Shown in pieces: positions 35,596-46,683 of a stretch of DNA of 64,000 bases. The stretch's first letter is position 1, and each line of letters opens with the position of its first letter. The notes beneath the pieces were generated by a model. That model had not been told where the DNA came from. It saw nothing but the letters and a program-made list of their open reading frames with translations, and did not search any database. Location: the NCBI RefSeq assembly GCF_000835495.1, contig NW_015622545.1, positions 558,001-622,000 on the forward strand, read 5' to 3'. The position numbers were made by a program, and so were the translations under genes. Source of the DNA: Cladophialophora immunda. Its lineage: Eukaryota; Ascomycota; Eurotiomycetes; Chaetothyriales; Herpotrichiellaceae.

Positions 35596-38421
35596 ATGGG
35601 ACCAACAACTCCAGCTTCTGAAGATGTCGAGATGAATCTTAGCACCGACGAACCACAGGCCTACACCGAACCTCCGCCTCATATAGCTGCGCGTTTCCAC
35701 CGTAAATCCTCTGTCCGCCGAAAGTCCTCTGCCAACTCGTCTCGTCGAAGCTCGCTGTCGTCAATCCACTCGCACTCCTCTGCACGTTCTAGTCATGGCG
35801 GGCCCTGCAGCACGCATATCGCACAACATCTTCGACGAGCATCCATCCTTGAGAGTCGAAAGGCTCGCCTAGCCGACCGCGCGGCCCATGCTGAACAGGT
35901 CAGGCTCCGGGCCGCTGCCGCCAAGGCGGCACAAAGGGCATCTTACAGCGAGGAGAAGGCTTTAGCGGCGCAGGCAGCCCGGGAAAAGATGCTCGCAGAG
36001 ATTACAGCCCGCTGTGAAGAAGAGGTAAAGCGAGCCAAAAAGGTCGCCGAGGAGACCAAGGAGAAAAAAGCAGCTGAGTTGGCCAGACTTAAGGAAGAGA
36101 TGGCCGAGAAGTATGCAGAGGCAGACAGACGAAGGTCTATGTACCAGCAAGGCACACGGCGGTCCAGAACAACTTCACTGGCGGCGGTCGAGGAGAAGAA
36201 AGTCGCCCCTGCAGTATTGAAGCGCTCGAATCGCGTCTACGCTGCAAAAGTCATTCAGCGATCATGGCGTCGTTACCACGCGTGCAAGATATCCTCAGAC
36301 TTCTCGGCTCTTGGACTCGACCTTCAGCGAGCCAAGGCCCTCCCTTTCGAAGAGTTGACTGAGTTCATTTCGGACCAACAGACCACTGCTGCAACGACGT
36401 CTGTTCTAAGGCACCTGGGCGTTCTTGAAAATGGCCAAGAAAACTCCGGGGTTGTGCGGCTTTTCCTGGGTGCCTATCTTGTCCTAACACATCCAATGCA
36501 AGCTTTCAGTCATGGTGGGAGTCAACCTCAGGAGCAAGAGGTCATGGCAAAATCCCGTTTGCTGATCGAGGCTTTCGAGTCTTGCGTTGAGGCCGTGACC
36601 AGTCCGTCGCAGCCGATTCTATCGCAGCCCAAGGTCGAAGCCTTTTCCTTTGCCTTGAACGACTTCACCGTCACTTTCGACGCATGGAAGAAAGAGGACA
36701 AGGGTTTGCTTGTCGACATGATGGTCAATTCGTTCGTTAATTTGGATATGATTCTGCAGGCTACTAAAGATGACCCCCACGGCCACGTTGCCCAGGATTA
36801 TCTTGATGCTGTCCGACAAGAGCAGATTAAATTACTGGCTCGTCTCAAGCGGCTTGCAGGCCCTGAGCAGGCTCTTTCAAGAGTTCGCATAGCCGTCAGG
36901 AAGGCTCGAAAGCAGAAAGCGGCAGAACGGGAAAGGAAAGGAAGGGAGCAGGTCTCCCAAGCCTCTACGCCTGCTACCGAAGAGGCGGATGTGGTTGAAG
37001 AAACTCTGATGACACCTCCCGAAGCACCTCAAACCGGCCGATCGGACCAGATGGCGAGCGTGACATCTGTTTCCGACAACCTCTCGCACATGATGACGCT
37101 AATGCCATCCAATCGGGTGATTGTGCACGAAATACTGGTCAACGGTAGCTTTGAGGTACAGCAACAACCTTGGTCACATGCCCGTAAGGGCTTGACGGAC
37201 TCCTTGCAGGAAAAAATGCGTGCAGACCTACAAGACGGAGATAGAGAAGCCACTGCGAAGTGGACTCACTCCATGGCAGATCTAATTCGAGAAAAGCTGA
37301 TGCTGCTTATCACCCCACGACACCCTCTTTATGGCAGGATTGACGGCCTTCTAGATCTGTCTTTGATCAGTCAGCAGTGCCAGAATGGTTTGTTCTCGTA
37401 CGATTCCTTTTTCAGGGCCATCGCAGACTTGATCGCACAGATCTGTTCTCCGGGCCGAGATGAGATCGTCAGGGCCTTTGGTACTAGCACGGCAGGTGAC
37501 ACGGTTGACCGTCTTTTCGAGCTCATCAACATTATTGATCTGATGAGTTTGGATCACCTCAACTTCCAATTCAGATTAGCCTGTGAGGCGGTGCTGCAAA
37601 TCGGCCACTTGCACGAAATTGCATCGTTTGATCGGGATCTTGTGGCAGGTGTCCATACACTTGCAAGATCCAAGGAATGGTGGGCCAATGCGAAATCAAG
37701 CGTGGGCTCTCAAACCGTGAGTGCGTCTGTGGTATATGCCAGAGGTCTGACCGACCTTGTATTGCGCAATTCACATCTTAGCTTTCGCGACATTCCCGAA
37801 ACGCTACAGCTTGACTATATTCGCCTGCTCAAATTACGAGCTCGAGTCTTCCAGATGGTGGCCATTTCCTCAATTCTCCTAACCACCAAGATCCGGCTCC
37901 GGCGCAACAGGGAATCTCTCTGGGCAAAAGATGCGGAGCGTCTGATGGCTTTAGATCCCTTGAAATTCGAGGCCAGCAGGATCGTCTCTCTGATTGAATC
38001 ATCCCACATGATGCCAGAATCGACCAAAGAAGGCCTGTCCAACTTCGTGGGGCGGGTTCTGCCCACTGCCGCAGCGGCATCGAGAAACCTCGAGGCAGCA
38101 GCGTCAGCAGATTTTAATGCGGCCCTTGACCAAACAATGAACGATCCAGCCGGCACAACCAATTCCGATGTATTCAGCGAGCAAATTGCGAGTTTCCTTC
38201 TGAAGACACTGCGAGAACACGTCTTCGCTAGACTTGCGGCGGCTAGCACGGCCGAGAGAGCTCGGACTACGACGGGTGCGGGGGAAGTTCTGGCGCGCGC
38301 AGGCATGCCCGAGTTCCTGGAGGAGGTCAACGGACTTGTGGACACCCTCGACAGGGTTCGATCGGCAGACTGGAAGTGTCATGAGAGATGGTACGAGGAG
38401 ATCGCAAGCCAGGCTGTCTAA
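35596..38421 (+). CDS. TCP11/Sok1-type protein with IQ motif
   Basis: A single long exon gives 941 residues from MGPTTPASEDVEM. Residues about 25-60 are Ser/Arg-rich. Residues about 75-205 form a charged coiled coil (KAAELARLKEEMAEKYAEAD). An IQ-type calmodulin-binding motif, YAAKVIQRSWRRYHA, follows at about 215-230. The C-terminal 650 residues match the T-complex protein 11 family: HEILVNGSFEVQQ, the helical QEKMRADLQDGDREATAKW segment and VYARGLTDLVL. In yeast, Sok1 is a suppressor of protein-kinase-A loss, and mammalian TCP11 modulates cAMP signalling. A link to cAMP/PKA signalling is therefore an inference from the family. No intron is needed, which contrasts with most neighbours. Confidence 0.88.
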   Translation: MGPTTPASEDVEMNLSTDEPQAYTEPPPHIAARFHRKSSVRRKSSANSSRRSSLSSIHSHSSARSSHGGPCSTHIAQHLRRASILESRKARLADRAAHAEQVRLRAAAAKAAQRASYSEEKALAAQAAREKMLAEITARCEEEVKRAKKVAEETKEKKAAELARLKEEMAEKYAEADRRRSMYQQGTRRSRTTSLAAVEEKKVAPAVLKRSNRVYAAKVIQRSWRRYHACKISSDFSALGLDLQRAKALPFEELTEFISDQQTTAATTSVLRHLGVLENGQENSGVVRLFLGAYLVLTHPMQAFSHGGSQPQEQEVMAKSRLLIEAFESCVEAVTSPSQPILSQPKVEAFSFALNDFTVTFDAWKKEDKGLLVDMMVNSFVNLDMILQATKDDPHGHVAQDYLDAVRQEQIKLLARLKRLAGPEQALSRVRIAVRKARKQKAAERERKGREQVSQASTPATEEADVVEETLMTPPEAPQTGRSDQMASVTSVSDNLSHMMTLMPSNRVIVHEILVNGSFEVQQQPWSHARKGLTDSLQEKMRADLQDGDREATAKWTHSMADLIREKLMLLITPRHPLYGRIDGLLDLSLISQQCQNGLFSYDSFFRAIADLIAQICSPGRDEIVRAFGTSTAGDTVDRLFELINIIDLMSLDHLNFQFRLACEAVLQIGHLHEIASFDRDLVAGVHTLARSKEWWANAKSSVGSQTVSASVVYARGLTDLVLRNSHLSFRDIPETLQLDYIRLLKLRARVFQMVAISSILLTTKIRLRRNRESLWAKDAERLMALDPLKFEASRIVSLIESSHMMPESTKEGLSNFVGRVLPTAAAASRNLEAAASADFNAALDQTMNDPAGTTNSDVFSEQIASFLLKTLREHVFARLAAASTAERARTTTGAGEVLARAGMPEFLEEVNGLVDTLDRVRSADWKCHERWYEEIASQAV

Positions 38422-39263
38422 GAGCGGGCGGATTATACAACACACATGGGTCTTTGCAAAAAGGCTTTTCGTTCGATTGGCGCGGGGTGATTTCTATCTT
38501 TTGGCAGATGGGTTGTGTATATTATGCCTTTACGAAACCACGGCGCAGCAACGAGGACCAAATTGCAATTGATTGACGATGACGAGAGGAAGGAGAAACA
38601 ACACAATGGATCTAGCAACATATCACCTAGCAAGAAACAAACGAGTCTGTTTTACATGAAGCACATTGGATCTGGCACTGTAGACCCTGTCGTTGTTTCT
38701 AGCGAGAGATTCGCTTTGTCTGAGTCTGGTATCCAGCATGTGCACTGAAGATTCTACTAGGTAGTTTGTCCCCGTCTGTCAGGGCCTAAGATCACGGAGC
38801 AAATGTTGAGGGGGGAGGGGGAGGGGGACGGGAAGTGGTCTACACCAGTCCCGGGTGAAAGAGGAGGGCGCAGATCAACACGCGGGCAAACAGCCATGAT
38901 GATCTTCATTTGTCTTGGGGTGATCTAGTCATCCCTCAATATGCATTGCAACCCCGAGCATCTCGTTGCAGCCAACGGATCCATCAGAGGGAAAATCAAT
39001 AAGTGCCCCGAGCGCAGCGCAGTGGTCGAGACATCCCAGCCTCGTTCAATCATTAACAATCTCATCGTCCGGGTTCCTCGATCGTGAGAGCCCCATTTCG
39101 ACTCCCCTTCCGCCTTTTGCCATTGCCTCTTGTGGACTGAGGATCAACTCGCACATAAATTCCCTTCCAGCTCTCTTGTATGAGTAAACGTTTAAACGGC
39201 CCCTTCAGGAATCACCTCCAGCAGCCAACCCCCCCATTTGCTCGGTTTCGCCACGGGGACTTC
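38422..39263. other. Convergent 3' spacer, no gene seen
   Basis: Holds the 3' UTRs of the TCP11-like gene (plus) and the dienelactone hydrolase (minus). A G-rich stretch lies near 38811-38832. No coding signal is visible. Confidence 0.5.
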
Positions 39264-40136
39264 TCAGTTCAGATACTTGTTGAACCAGTCGGCGGCCTGC
39301 TTGGCGGCGTCGTGGTAGTGCTGCATGTCCTCCTCGCGGGCCTTGACGCAGAAGCCGTGGGTGGCGCCCTTGTAGACGCGGAACTCGTAGACGTAGCCGC
39401 CCTCGCCGTCGCCCTTGCTCCCGCCGAGGGCCTCGCGGAGCTGGGCCTCGGTCTTGGCAGCGACGTCGGCGTTGAACTGGAAGTCCTTCTCGGCCACGGC
39501 GGACGCGTAGGGGGTCTGGAACGCCTTGACTGCGTCGACGACCATGTGCGGCTCCTTGATGATGTACGACGGGTGCCCGTTGAACTGCGCGTCGATCAGG
39601 CGCGCCTGCCCGCCCTCCACCGCCGGCTCCGTGCACAGCTTCGTGGCCGGCCACGCGCCCCAGCAGAAGCCCGCAACCCCGAGCTTGCCGCCCGCGGGCA
39701 GCTCGGCGCGCACGTCGCGGGCGAACTTCAGGATGGTCGGGTACGGGTTCTTGGGGTGGCCCCAGAGCATGAACGGGACGGCGTGCGGCAGCAGCGTCAG
39801 CACCGTGTACGCCTTGGGCAGGAAGTTGGCGACGCTCAGCGAGCTGCCCATCAGGTGCTCCATCTTCTCCAGGACGGAGACGGGCATGCCGCCGCCGTAG
39901 ACGACGTCCGGGATCAGCACCCTGCAGCCGGTCGCCGACGCGTACTTGTCGGCCAGGATCTTGTTGTTGACCAGCTTCAGCGAGAAGGCGTCGGGGAGAT
40001 AGATGATGGCGGATTGGGACCGCGCGGGGTCGCTGCCCCCGGCCACATAGGTCTGGATCCCGTGGACCGTCTCGATCTTGCCCGTGGGCTCGGCGTGGGC
40101 GTGCACGGCGCCGCGAAAGCAGTCGGGGCAGGACAT
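39264..40136 (-). CDS. Dienelactone hydrolase family protein
   Basis: A single exon of 290 residues, starting MSCPDCFRGAVHAHAEP. This Cys-rich start is usual for fungal members. The alpha/beta-hydrolase fold is visible: nucleophile elbow GFCWGA (Cys nucleophile, about residue 158), PDVVYGGG, and a catalytic His in GATHGF near residue 260. An acidic residue before it (about 210-220) is not pinned down. These enzymes hydrolyse dienelactones in aromatic degradation or act as general esterases in the cytosol. The third positions are very GC-rich, which produces long spurious frames on the opposite strand. Substrate unknown. Confidence 0.92.
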   Translation of the reverse strand: MSCPDCFRGAVHAHAEPTGKIETVHGIQTYVAGGSDPARSQSAIIYLPDAFSLKLVNNKILADKYASATGCRVLIPDVVYGGGMPVSVLEKMEHLMGSSLSVANFLPKAYTVLTLLPHAVPFMLWGHPKNPYPTILKFARDVRAELPAGGKLGVAGFCWGAWPATKLCTEPAVEGGQARLIDAQFNGHPSYIIKEPHMVVDAVKAFQTPYASAVAEKDFQFNADVAAKTEAQLREALGGSKGDGEGGYVYEFRVYKGATHGFCVKAREEDMQHYHDAAKQAADWFNKYLN

Positions 40137-41878
40137 GGTTTCGCTTCTCCTCTTTGTTCAAGACCAGATGACCGGCGCTGTCGCTTTGTTTATATTCGTT
40201 TGTCTTTGCTCGCTTGCGTCGAGGGAGGTATGAATGAGGTTTTTGATCAGGCGGAGCTGTTCGAGCAACGACCTGGTCTGTGGGCTCCCCTGTCCAATGG
40301 CTTGCTACCCGTGACGATCACTCGGCTCGCAATGGGCAGCATGTTGTGGATGATTGGCCGGAGACGTGGACGACACATGCATCGTGCGTGCGGTGATAAG
40401 CTCCTTAGCTCCTCCTCTTGCTCCTGCTCCGTTGGACGCGTGTGGTCCGAGTACCCTTGTACGGAGTACATTGCCACAGAACTAGTTGGATAGACTCAGC
40501 CGTGGTCCGTGGGCGGGGGCATGGGGCAATGGGTGCCTCAGTCGAGGTTGGGCCGATCCCGGTTCGGAGGCTGATGTGGCCGACTTTGTATACCGGCCAT
40601 TGGGCCGACAGGGCAGGCGGGCTCTCTGTCCCAATAACTGGAATATAGGTAGGTAGAGTTGTAGATCATTCGGGGTGCGATGGTTGGTATAACAATACGC
40701 ATCAAGTGCGAGGACCAGCTTGGGCGTTGACAGCCCGACAATGTTGGCTGCGTGCATGTATCTGGGGTCTCGCCTCCAAGGAGCCGGACCTGACGCCGGT
40801 CCTCAGTGTCGATGGCCCTCACCAACCCAACATTTACGATAGTGAAAGCGCTGTAGCGAGGCTGTCGGCTTCAGATTCTACTTTACGACTCCATAGTTCC
40901 ACCAACGATGAGAATTTGTATCAAAGTTGTTCAATTATCGATCTCAAAAACTGGACTGCGGGTAGCCCTAACATCCTCTTTGTTCTCATCGTTTCTCACC
41001 AAGATAAGAGCCCACTATTACTGTAGGCGTTCCTCATGGGTTCCTCCATATCTTGATAGGACATGGAAGTCTGCCGGCGCTCGGCTGGTTGTGCCCTTGC
41101 GGTAGATGCCGCCATCCTGGACCACTCCATGGACGCAGTTCGATACGGACTCCATAACTGTCCTGTTCCATCCGGGTCTTGTGCCAGCCGACCTTTCTGC
41201 CACTGACCCGGAGTCTGATAGACTCCTTCCGGGTAGTGTTCTGTGATATGCTTGGGAGCAGCGTTATAACAGACGCGAAGACTGTGGTCTCTTCGAGCAG
41301 AGCGCGCCAGCACGAAATCGACCGAGCTTGTCTGCTCCTTGCGTGCCGGCTGGATCAAAGTGAAAGCAGATCTATTCAATTCCACCAAGGTAGCAATCAA
41401 GCGTGTGCAGGGGAGCTACTACACAAGCACAACAAGGTGAACTCCATTACAGCGATCACGGCGGAGATCTTTTCCATTACTCCAGGGTTCGATAGCATAT
41501 TGCCTAGACGAATGGATATTTCCTTTGGAGACGCGACAGCAGCAGCGACATTTGGTCTTAATATGGCGCCACAAGACGGCGATATGGGTAGCCTCGTCGA
41601 AGGATGTGATGGAGCCCTCAGGTGCCCTTGATGAAGGCTAGGGAATCGCGCACACTAACCCTGCGGCCAAGGCGGACGTTGACATGTCATTCTGAGGATT
41701 GGGATACTGCGTGAGATCTCGAGTTGGCCATGATGTGCCCCGTCATTCGGGCTATTTGATTGGCTCATCACCACCAGCATGCAACCAACACCATTTGACC
41801 GCCCGTACAAGACAACACCGAGCAAATCGCCTTTCACCCAGGACTTTGCATTGCACATATACCTGTCGACTGCCATCT
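40137..41878. other. Intergenic region, no gene seen
   Basis: Upstream of the dienelactone hydrolase (minus) and of the AIM9-like relic (plus). The best frame (41179-41631, 150 codons) has no recognisable domain. No RNA gene or repeat was found. Confidence 0.5.
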
Positions 41879-43207
41879 ATGCGTCTGTTCCGCAGCGCAG
41901 GCAGATCCGTGAGACACCGTCCCACCAAGAATGCCCCTTCGCCAGCCACAGCGGTTTTCTTGTCGAATTCATCCCCGCAGCCAACACTGGAAGCGCTTCA
42001 CCGCAGCTTGCAGCACAAGAGACGGACCCGTCTCTTTTCAACTACACTTCTGGAGGATGGTTGTACGATTCGACCGCTTTGAACCGCCAGGAAGGCATCA
42101 TTGACCTGTCACAACAGCTATGACGAGCATCGTCGTCTTGCAGAGCGATATTTGGAGTTCAACGTCACAGAGCTGAAGCGTGCTGTGGTCCAACCAAGCT
42201 ATTGACAGATGTGAAGATGAGATTCAGACTTTCCGTAAACTCATTGAAGGCTGTTTCCACCGTTCGTTCGATATCGCCATGAAAGATGGCCTGCAGATCG
42301 TCGCACGATTACCCTATCCATCCAATCTGCCAAAACGATCCGCTGTTGCCACGGAGGTCGCTACAATGGATCTGATTCGGTCGTACAGCCTCACCGTCCC
42401 GCGCGTATACGGATACTCGGCTACCTCAAAAACTCCAGTCGCTTCAGAATACATAATCATGGAGAAGATTGGTGGGAAAGAGATTGGGCATATTCGATAC
42501 GATTTGTCTATGGAAGAGAAAAGACAGCACCACCTTGCAGGTGGCCAAGAAGCAGCCCTTTTCTCTATCCACTACCGGCATTTGGAACCGTGTTTTGCAA
42601 ATGTGATCTGCCCTCCACGGATCAAAGTATTGACGTCCCAGCGCACGAAGGACTGTGCATTGGACCCGATGTAGCTCTGTGGTGGCAATACAAACAGCGA
42701 GACACGCTGTCAATCAACCGGGGACCAGGTAAGTTAATCACCGGCTCGCCCATCGGCTCTATATCAGTTCGTAGAGGCCAGAGCTAGGAGGGAGCTGGTT
42801 TGGACCAAAGAGTGTGGACGGCCTCGCTTTCCTTTCTCTCGTTACAACAGAGAGCTCATGGGTTACCGGAAGTCTTCTCCCGAGGAACATGTCAAACACC
42901 TCGAAATGGACTTGCAGATATCGTCGCAGTTGATGCCCAAGTCGTAATGGATGCAGGAATGTCTACGTGTTGATCGGCTCCTGAAGGAAGTAGACGCTGA
43001 GATGGATGGCGGACGGGAAAACATTGGGATGGATTCAGATGGCTGGGCTCCCAGCGAGGAATACGACAGCATTTGTGAGAAGAACAAATTCATCAGGCAA
43101 CAGGTTATTGATCGCACAGAGGATGACGAAGAGAGGCAGCTTAGCCTAGAGCACTATCGGTTCGATGACCATAATGTAGACGAGATAAATCCAGCGCATA
43201 TTGTTTG
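41879..43207 (+). pseudogene. AIM9-like phosphotransferase pseudogene, catalytic region missing
   Basis: Pieces of an AIM9-type aminoglycoside-phosphotransferase-fold protein lie in order but in different frames. They are: a mitochondrial-type leader (MRLFRSAGRSVRHR, from 41879); LFNYTSGGW then, across a possible intron 42063-42117, YDEHRRLAERYLEFNVTELK; KLIEGCFHRSFDIAM through EYIIMEKIGG; DLPSTDQSIDVPAH with LCIGPDVALWW; EARARRELVWTKECGRPRF; and a C-terminal ECLRVDRLLKEVDAEMDGG. Frame changes near 42185-42200 and 42575-42595 have no suitable splice sites. A TAA sits at 42945-42947. At that point the sequence jumps from the segment before the kinase catalytic loop to the C-terminal tail, so the HxD...N catalytic loop and metal-binding region are absent. 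Intact family members are mitochondrial proteins of unclear substrate. Decay is my reading of the lesions; assembly error could explain one, not all. Confidence 0.78.
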
Positions 43208-43892
43208 AACTGGTGCCCCGTCCAAGCAGAGTGACTGACTCTTTCTTTTGACTGAGAGCCGTGATCCAAGACGTGTCTCCTGCTTGATGACGTGAAGTCG
43301 AACGAGACTGCCTACCTTGCTGGAGCTCATCATGGACTCCAAACGTACTGACAGTGTCAGATGTGACCCAGAAAACGGGGCACCGCTCGAGGCTGCGGCA
43401 TGTTCAAGGGCCACGCCAAGGCTCGTGTCGGATTTCCACAGCCACAGCCACCGCCACCGCCACAGTTTGCGTGCTCACGGCCACTACATAACGACTACTA
43501 ATGTCATTTTAAGCCACCAATGCTAATATCAATTTGGGCCGTCAGAACTAGAAAGGAAAGAGATTTCTCTGACCTTGGCTCGCCTTGCGTTCTCCACGTT
43601 TCATCTGGCTCGTCCACCGTTCGCCATACGGCTTGAAGTGGTCAAAACGGGTGTATCCTCAGCCCAAGACGACACCGGAGGACAAGAGGAGGAAGTGATT
43701 GCAGTGGAAGGCCCAAGGAACAGCAAACGAGGGGAGGGAAAAAGGGGAATCCAGATATTATACGAAAACTTCTACGGACCAAAGCACAGGTGACGTGATT
43801 TGACCATGGTAGACTCCCCCCTTCTTCCCCCTCCTCTTCCTGTTTCCTCTTTCTCCTTCCCGATGGATCATCAGGGAGCGACGGCACCGTAA

Positions 43893-44598
43893 TTGACATG
43901 GTGGTTGACAACCACCCCGAAAAAGACGCAGCAGGAGGAACCACACGAGCAGCCGCACGCGGCGTACTCGCACTTCCCGGCCGTGGCGAGCAAGCCCGCA
44001 GCGTACGCGCAGCTGCTGGGCTCGCTGGAGGCGCTGGTCGAGGCGCAGCGCAACTGGGTGTGCAACCTGGCCAACGCGGCGTCGCTGCTCTGGCACATGT
44101 ACCACGCGCTGCCGCCGGCCGTGGCGCCGCAGGCCGCGGGCGTCAACTGGGCGGGCTTCTACGTGCGCGACCCCGCGGCCCCGGCGACGCGGCTGGTCCT
44201 GGGCCCCTTCATGGGCAAGGTCGCCTGCCAGACCATCACGCTGGGCAAGGGCGTGTGCGGGACCGCCGCCGCCGCCGCCCCAGCTGGTGACGATGGCGCC
44301 CCCGGCAAGAGTCTCGTGGTGCCCGACGTCGAGGCGTTCCCCGGCCACATCGCCTGCGACGGCGACACAAAGAGCGAGATCGTCGTCCCCATCCGGGCCG
44401 GCGGGAAGGTGAGTCTCACCCCCTACCTAATTCGTGTCTTCGTTGGTATCTGGCAAAGGGAACTGCCCGTTGATTACCCCCGTCTAGGTCGTTGGTGTCA
44501 TCGACATCGATTGCACCCAACTCAACGGCTTCGATGAACAAGACCGAGAAGGCCTCGAGAAGGTAGCTGCGCTGCTGGGGTCGTCTTGCGACTGGTGA
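43893..44598 (+). CDS. Free methionine-R-sulfoxide reductase (GAF-domain fRMsr)
   Basis: Exons from about 43893 to 44408, and 44488-44598 (intron GTGAGT...TCTAG, phase 0). The product is about 200 residues: a GAF domain starting SHFPAVASKPAAYAQLL, with GQRNWV-like EAQRNWVCNLANAASLLWHM, VNWAGFYV, GPFMGKVACQTI, GKGVCGTAA, GHIACDGDTKSEIVVPI and VVGVIDIDC. The three family cysteines in VACQTI, GVCGTA and HIACDG are present. fRMsr reduces free methionine-R-sulfoxide using thioredoxin. The 5' end is unresolved: in this frame a TAA ends at 43892 and there is no ATG before the domain. The start may come from a tiny upstream exon (for example via an acceptor CAGCAG near 43941) or a non-ATG codon. Codon usage is strongly GC3-rich. 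Confidence 0.85.
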
Positions 44599-44993
44599 AC
44601 CCGTGGGTTAGCTCAGGATCGGTCTCAAAAAGAGGGAACGGCAGACATAGGCCAAAGAATAGTACGTATTCCGAGTGCTCATTTTGCGTGATCCGCATAT
44701 CATCATTTTTCTTCTGTACCGAAGTTTCGTTTGTGGGTATCTTGATGTCGACTAACAGTCCTATTTCTATTCCCCTCCCGTAGCACTGAGCAAATTGCAT
44801 ATGCTCGTTCTGAATGTCCTCACAATCTTTCCGCTCACATCGACAAAGGCAAATCTCGAAGCAGATTCTTGCACTTTGCTCCCTTGTACTCATACCTCCA
44901 CCAACAAGTCGTTCATCATTCATCCCGGCGTGAGTATTTTCTTCAGAAACACTCCTGGTTTAGAGCGGCTGAACATCATGGCAGCATCCCTTT

Positions 44994-46683
44994 TCATGTT
45001 TGCATGCCCATGTTCGCACCATCCGTAAAATTCGAACCCGCTCTTGAACTCTTGATAATTCTCGAGACCTGCTCCTCCAACTCGTCCCAGTCATCCGTCG
45101 AGACCTTGGTCATATGCGTGTTGAAGTATTTTTGGATTTCCATCAACTTCTCCCAGTCACCCCGGCTGCTGACGAACGTCACAGCCACACCCACACGTCC
45201 GAATCGGCCAGTTCGGCCGATACGATGAAGATAAGTTTGCGGGTCTGCGACGTATCGGCCGCCACCGACAAATCTGTCCGGAACATCGTAGTTGACAACC
45301 ATTGACACGGATTGGACGTCGATACCACGAGCGAGGACGTTGGTCGTGATCAGAACTTTGGCATGACCCATGCGGAATGCGTCGATGATGACGTCGCGCT
45401 GGGCTCCTTCAATGCCTCCAGTCAGTGACACCACCTTGTGGCCCTCGGCGGACATTTTTCGTTCGATGTTGTGTGCAGTTTCTCGAGTCTAGGTCCTGTA
45501 TCAGCCGGCCAAAACACACTATTCTGAATCGATCGGCTTACCTTGACAAAGATAATGGATGAGCCAATCGTCATGAGACCGTAGAATTTGACCAAGACTT
45601 CGTACTTGGCTTCATCGCTGTCGCAGTCCAGGTAGATCTGTTTGATACCTTCGACTGTCAAATCCTTGTGTTGAAGAGTTAACTGATTGGCGCCTGGAGC
45701 AAACGCTTCGGCATATAGGACGACGTTTTCTGGGAAAGTGGCGGAGAACAAGACGATTTGAATGGTTTTGGGTAGCATCCTAGAAGCTGGTTAATTGAAC
45801 CGCCACGCAAGAGTCGGATAACGACAGTACTCACGACTTGACACGAATGCACTGGTCACCTAGACCTTGTTGATCCAGCATGTTATCGGCCTCATCGAGC
45901 ACCAACACTTTGACTGATCTGACATCCATGGATCGCTTGCGAATCATGTCCATGACCGTGCCAGGAGTTCCAACGACCACTGAGGCTTCGATTTTCCGCG
46001 AGCGGCTTGCAGCATCTTGAGGAATGGCAGCGGCCACAATCAGACCTTCCACGAAAGACCCCATGACCTTGACAACGCCTTCGATCTGACGAGCCAGCTC
46101 TCTACTGGGAGCCAAAACCAGTGCCTGTGGAGTCTTGCGCATTTGTTCGTTGCTAAGATCGAGACGATGTAGAATGTTCAACACGAAAGCGGCTGTCTTG
46201 CCAGTCCCAGATTGAGATTGACCGATCAAATTCTGAGGAGGGTTCATCAGGAGGAGCGGGAGGGTCTTCTCTTGGACTTTTGACGGTTTTCGGAAGTTCA
46301 TGCTCACGACGCCTTTGAGGATGTTTTCGTTGCTGGTGAAGTCAGCAGAGCATTAGAGACATCTCGAGAAGGGCAACTTACAGCCCTAGTTGCTCAAACG
46401 AAGTGGCCGAATAGAGGGGGTTGTTAGGATCTGCCTGCATGTCGGCCAATTTGACCTCCACCTCAAAGTCGGGTTCTTCCAACTGCGATCCCCCGAAAGG
46501 TTCTGTAGCTCCATCGACTTGCCCGTTATTCTGTGATGCTGGCTCCGGCTCTTTTGCTCCCATGTTTGCAATTGGTGGTGGGTTCTCGGTTGCGGGAGAG
46601 GCTACTTCATCGGCCCATGAGGTGGACTCTGGCTTGGTGATGCGGTCTTCCAGAGACCCGCTTCCAGATGGTGTTTCAGACAT
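44994..46683 (-). CDS. DBP5: ATP-dependent RNA helicase Dbp5 (mRNA export)
   Basis: Four exons, 46683-46382, 46332-45835, 45779-45542 and 45488-44994, encode 510 residues. Introns have GTAAGT/ACCAG, GTGAGT/TCTAG, GTAAGC/CCTAG ends. After an acidic, disordered N-terminal 85 residues come all DEAD-box motifs: the Q-motif region ([17 protein letters not shown]), I (SQSGTGKTA), Ia (PSRELA), GTPGT, II (VLDEADNML), III (FSATF), IV (SSIIFVK), V (NVLARGIDV) and VI ([10 protein letters not shown]). The N-terminus [15 protein letters not shown] and SRIIKSS near the end fit Dbp5/DDX19. The protein remodels mRNPs at the cytoplasmic side of the nuclear pore with Gle1 and is also used in termination. It is divergent from the Bzz1 gene (724 bp apart). 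Confidence 0.95.

Noticed and set aside
39180..40493. 437-codon plus-strand frame opposite the dienelactone hydrolase
   Set aside because: Antisense shadow with Leu/Val/Ala/Arg-biased composition and no recognisable fold.
41179..41631. 150-codon plus-strand frame
   Set aside because: No domain, no splice context and composition like the surrounding spacer.
42729..42774. Additional frameshift in the AIM9 relic
   Set aside because: A plausible 46-nt intron (GTAAGT...CGTAG) restores the frame here, so I do not count it as a lesion.
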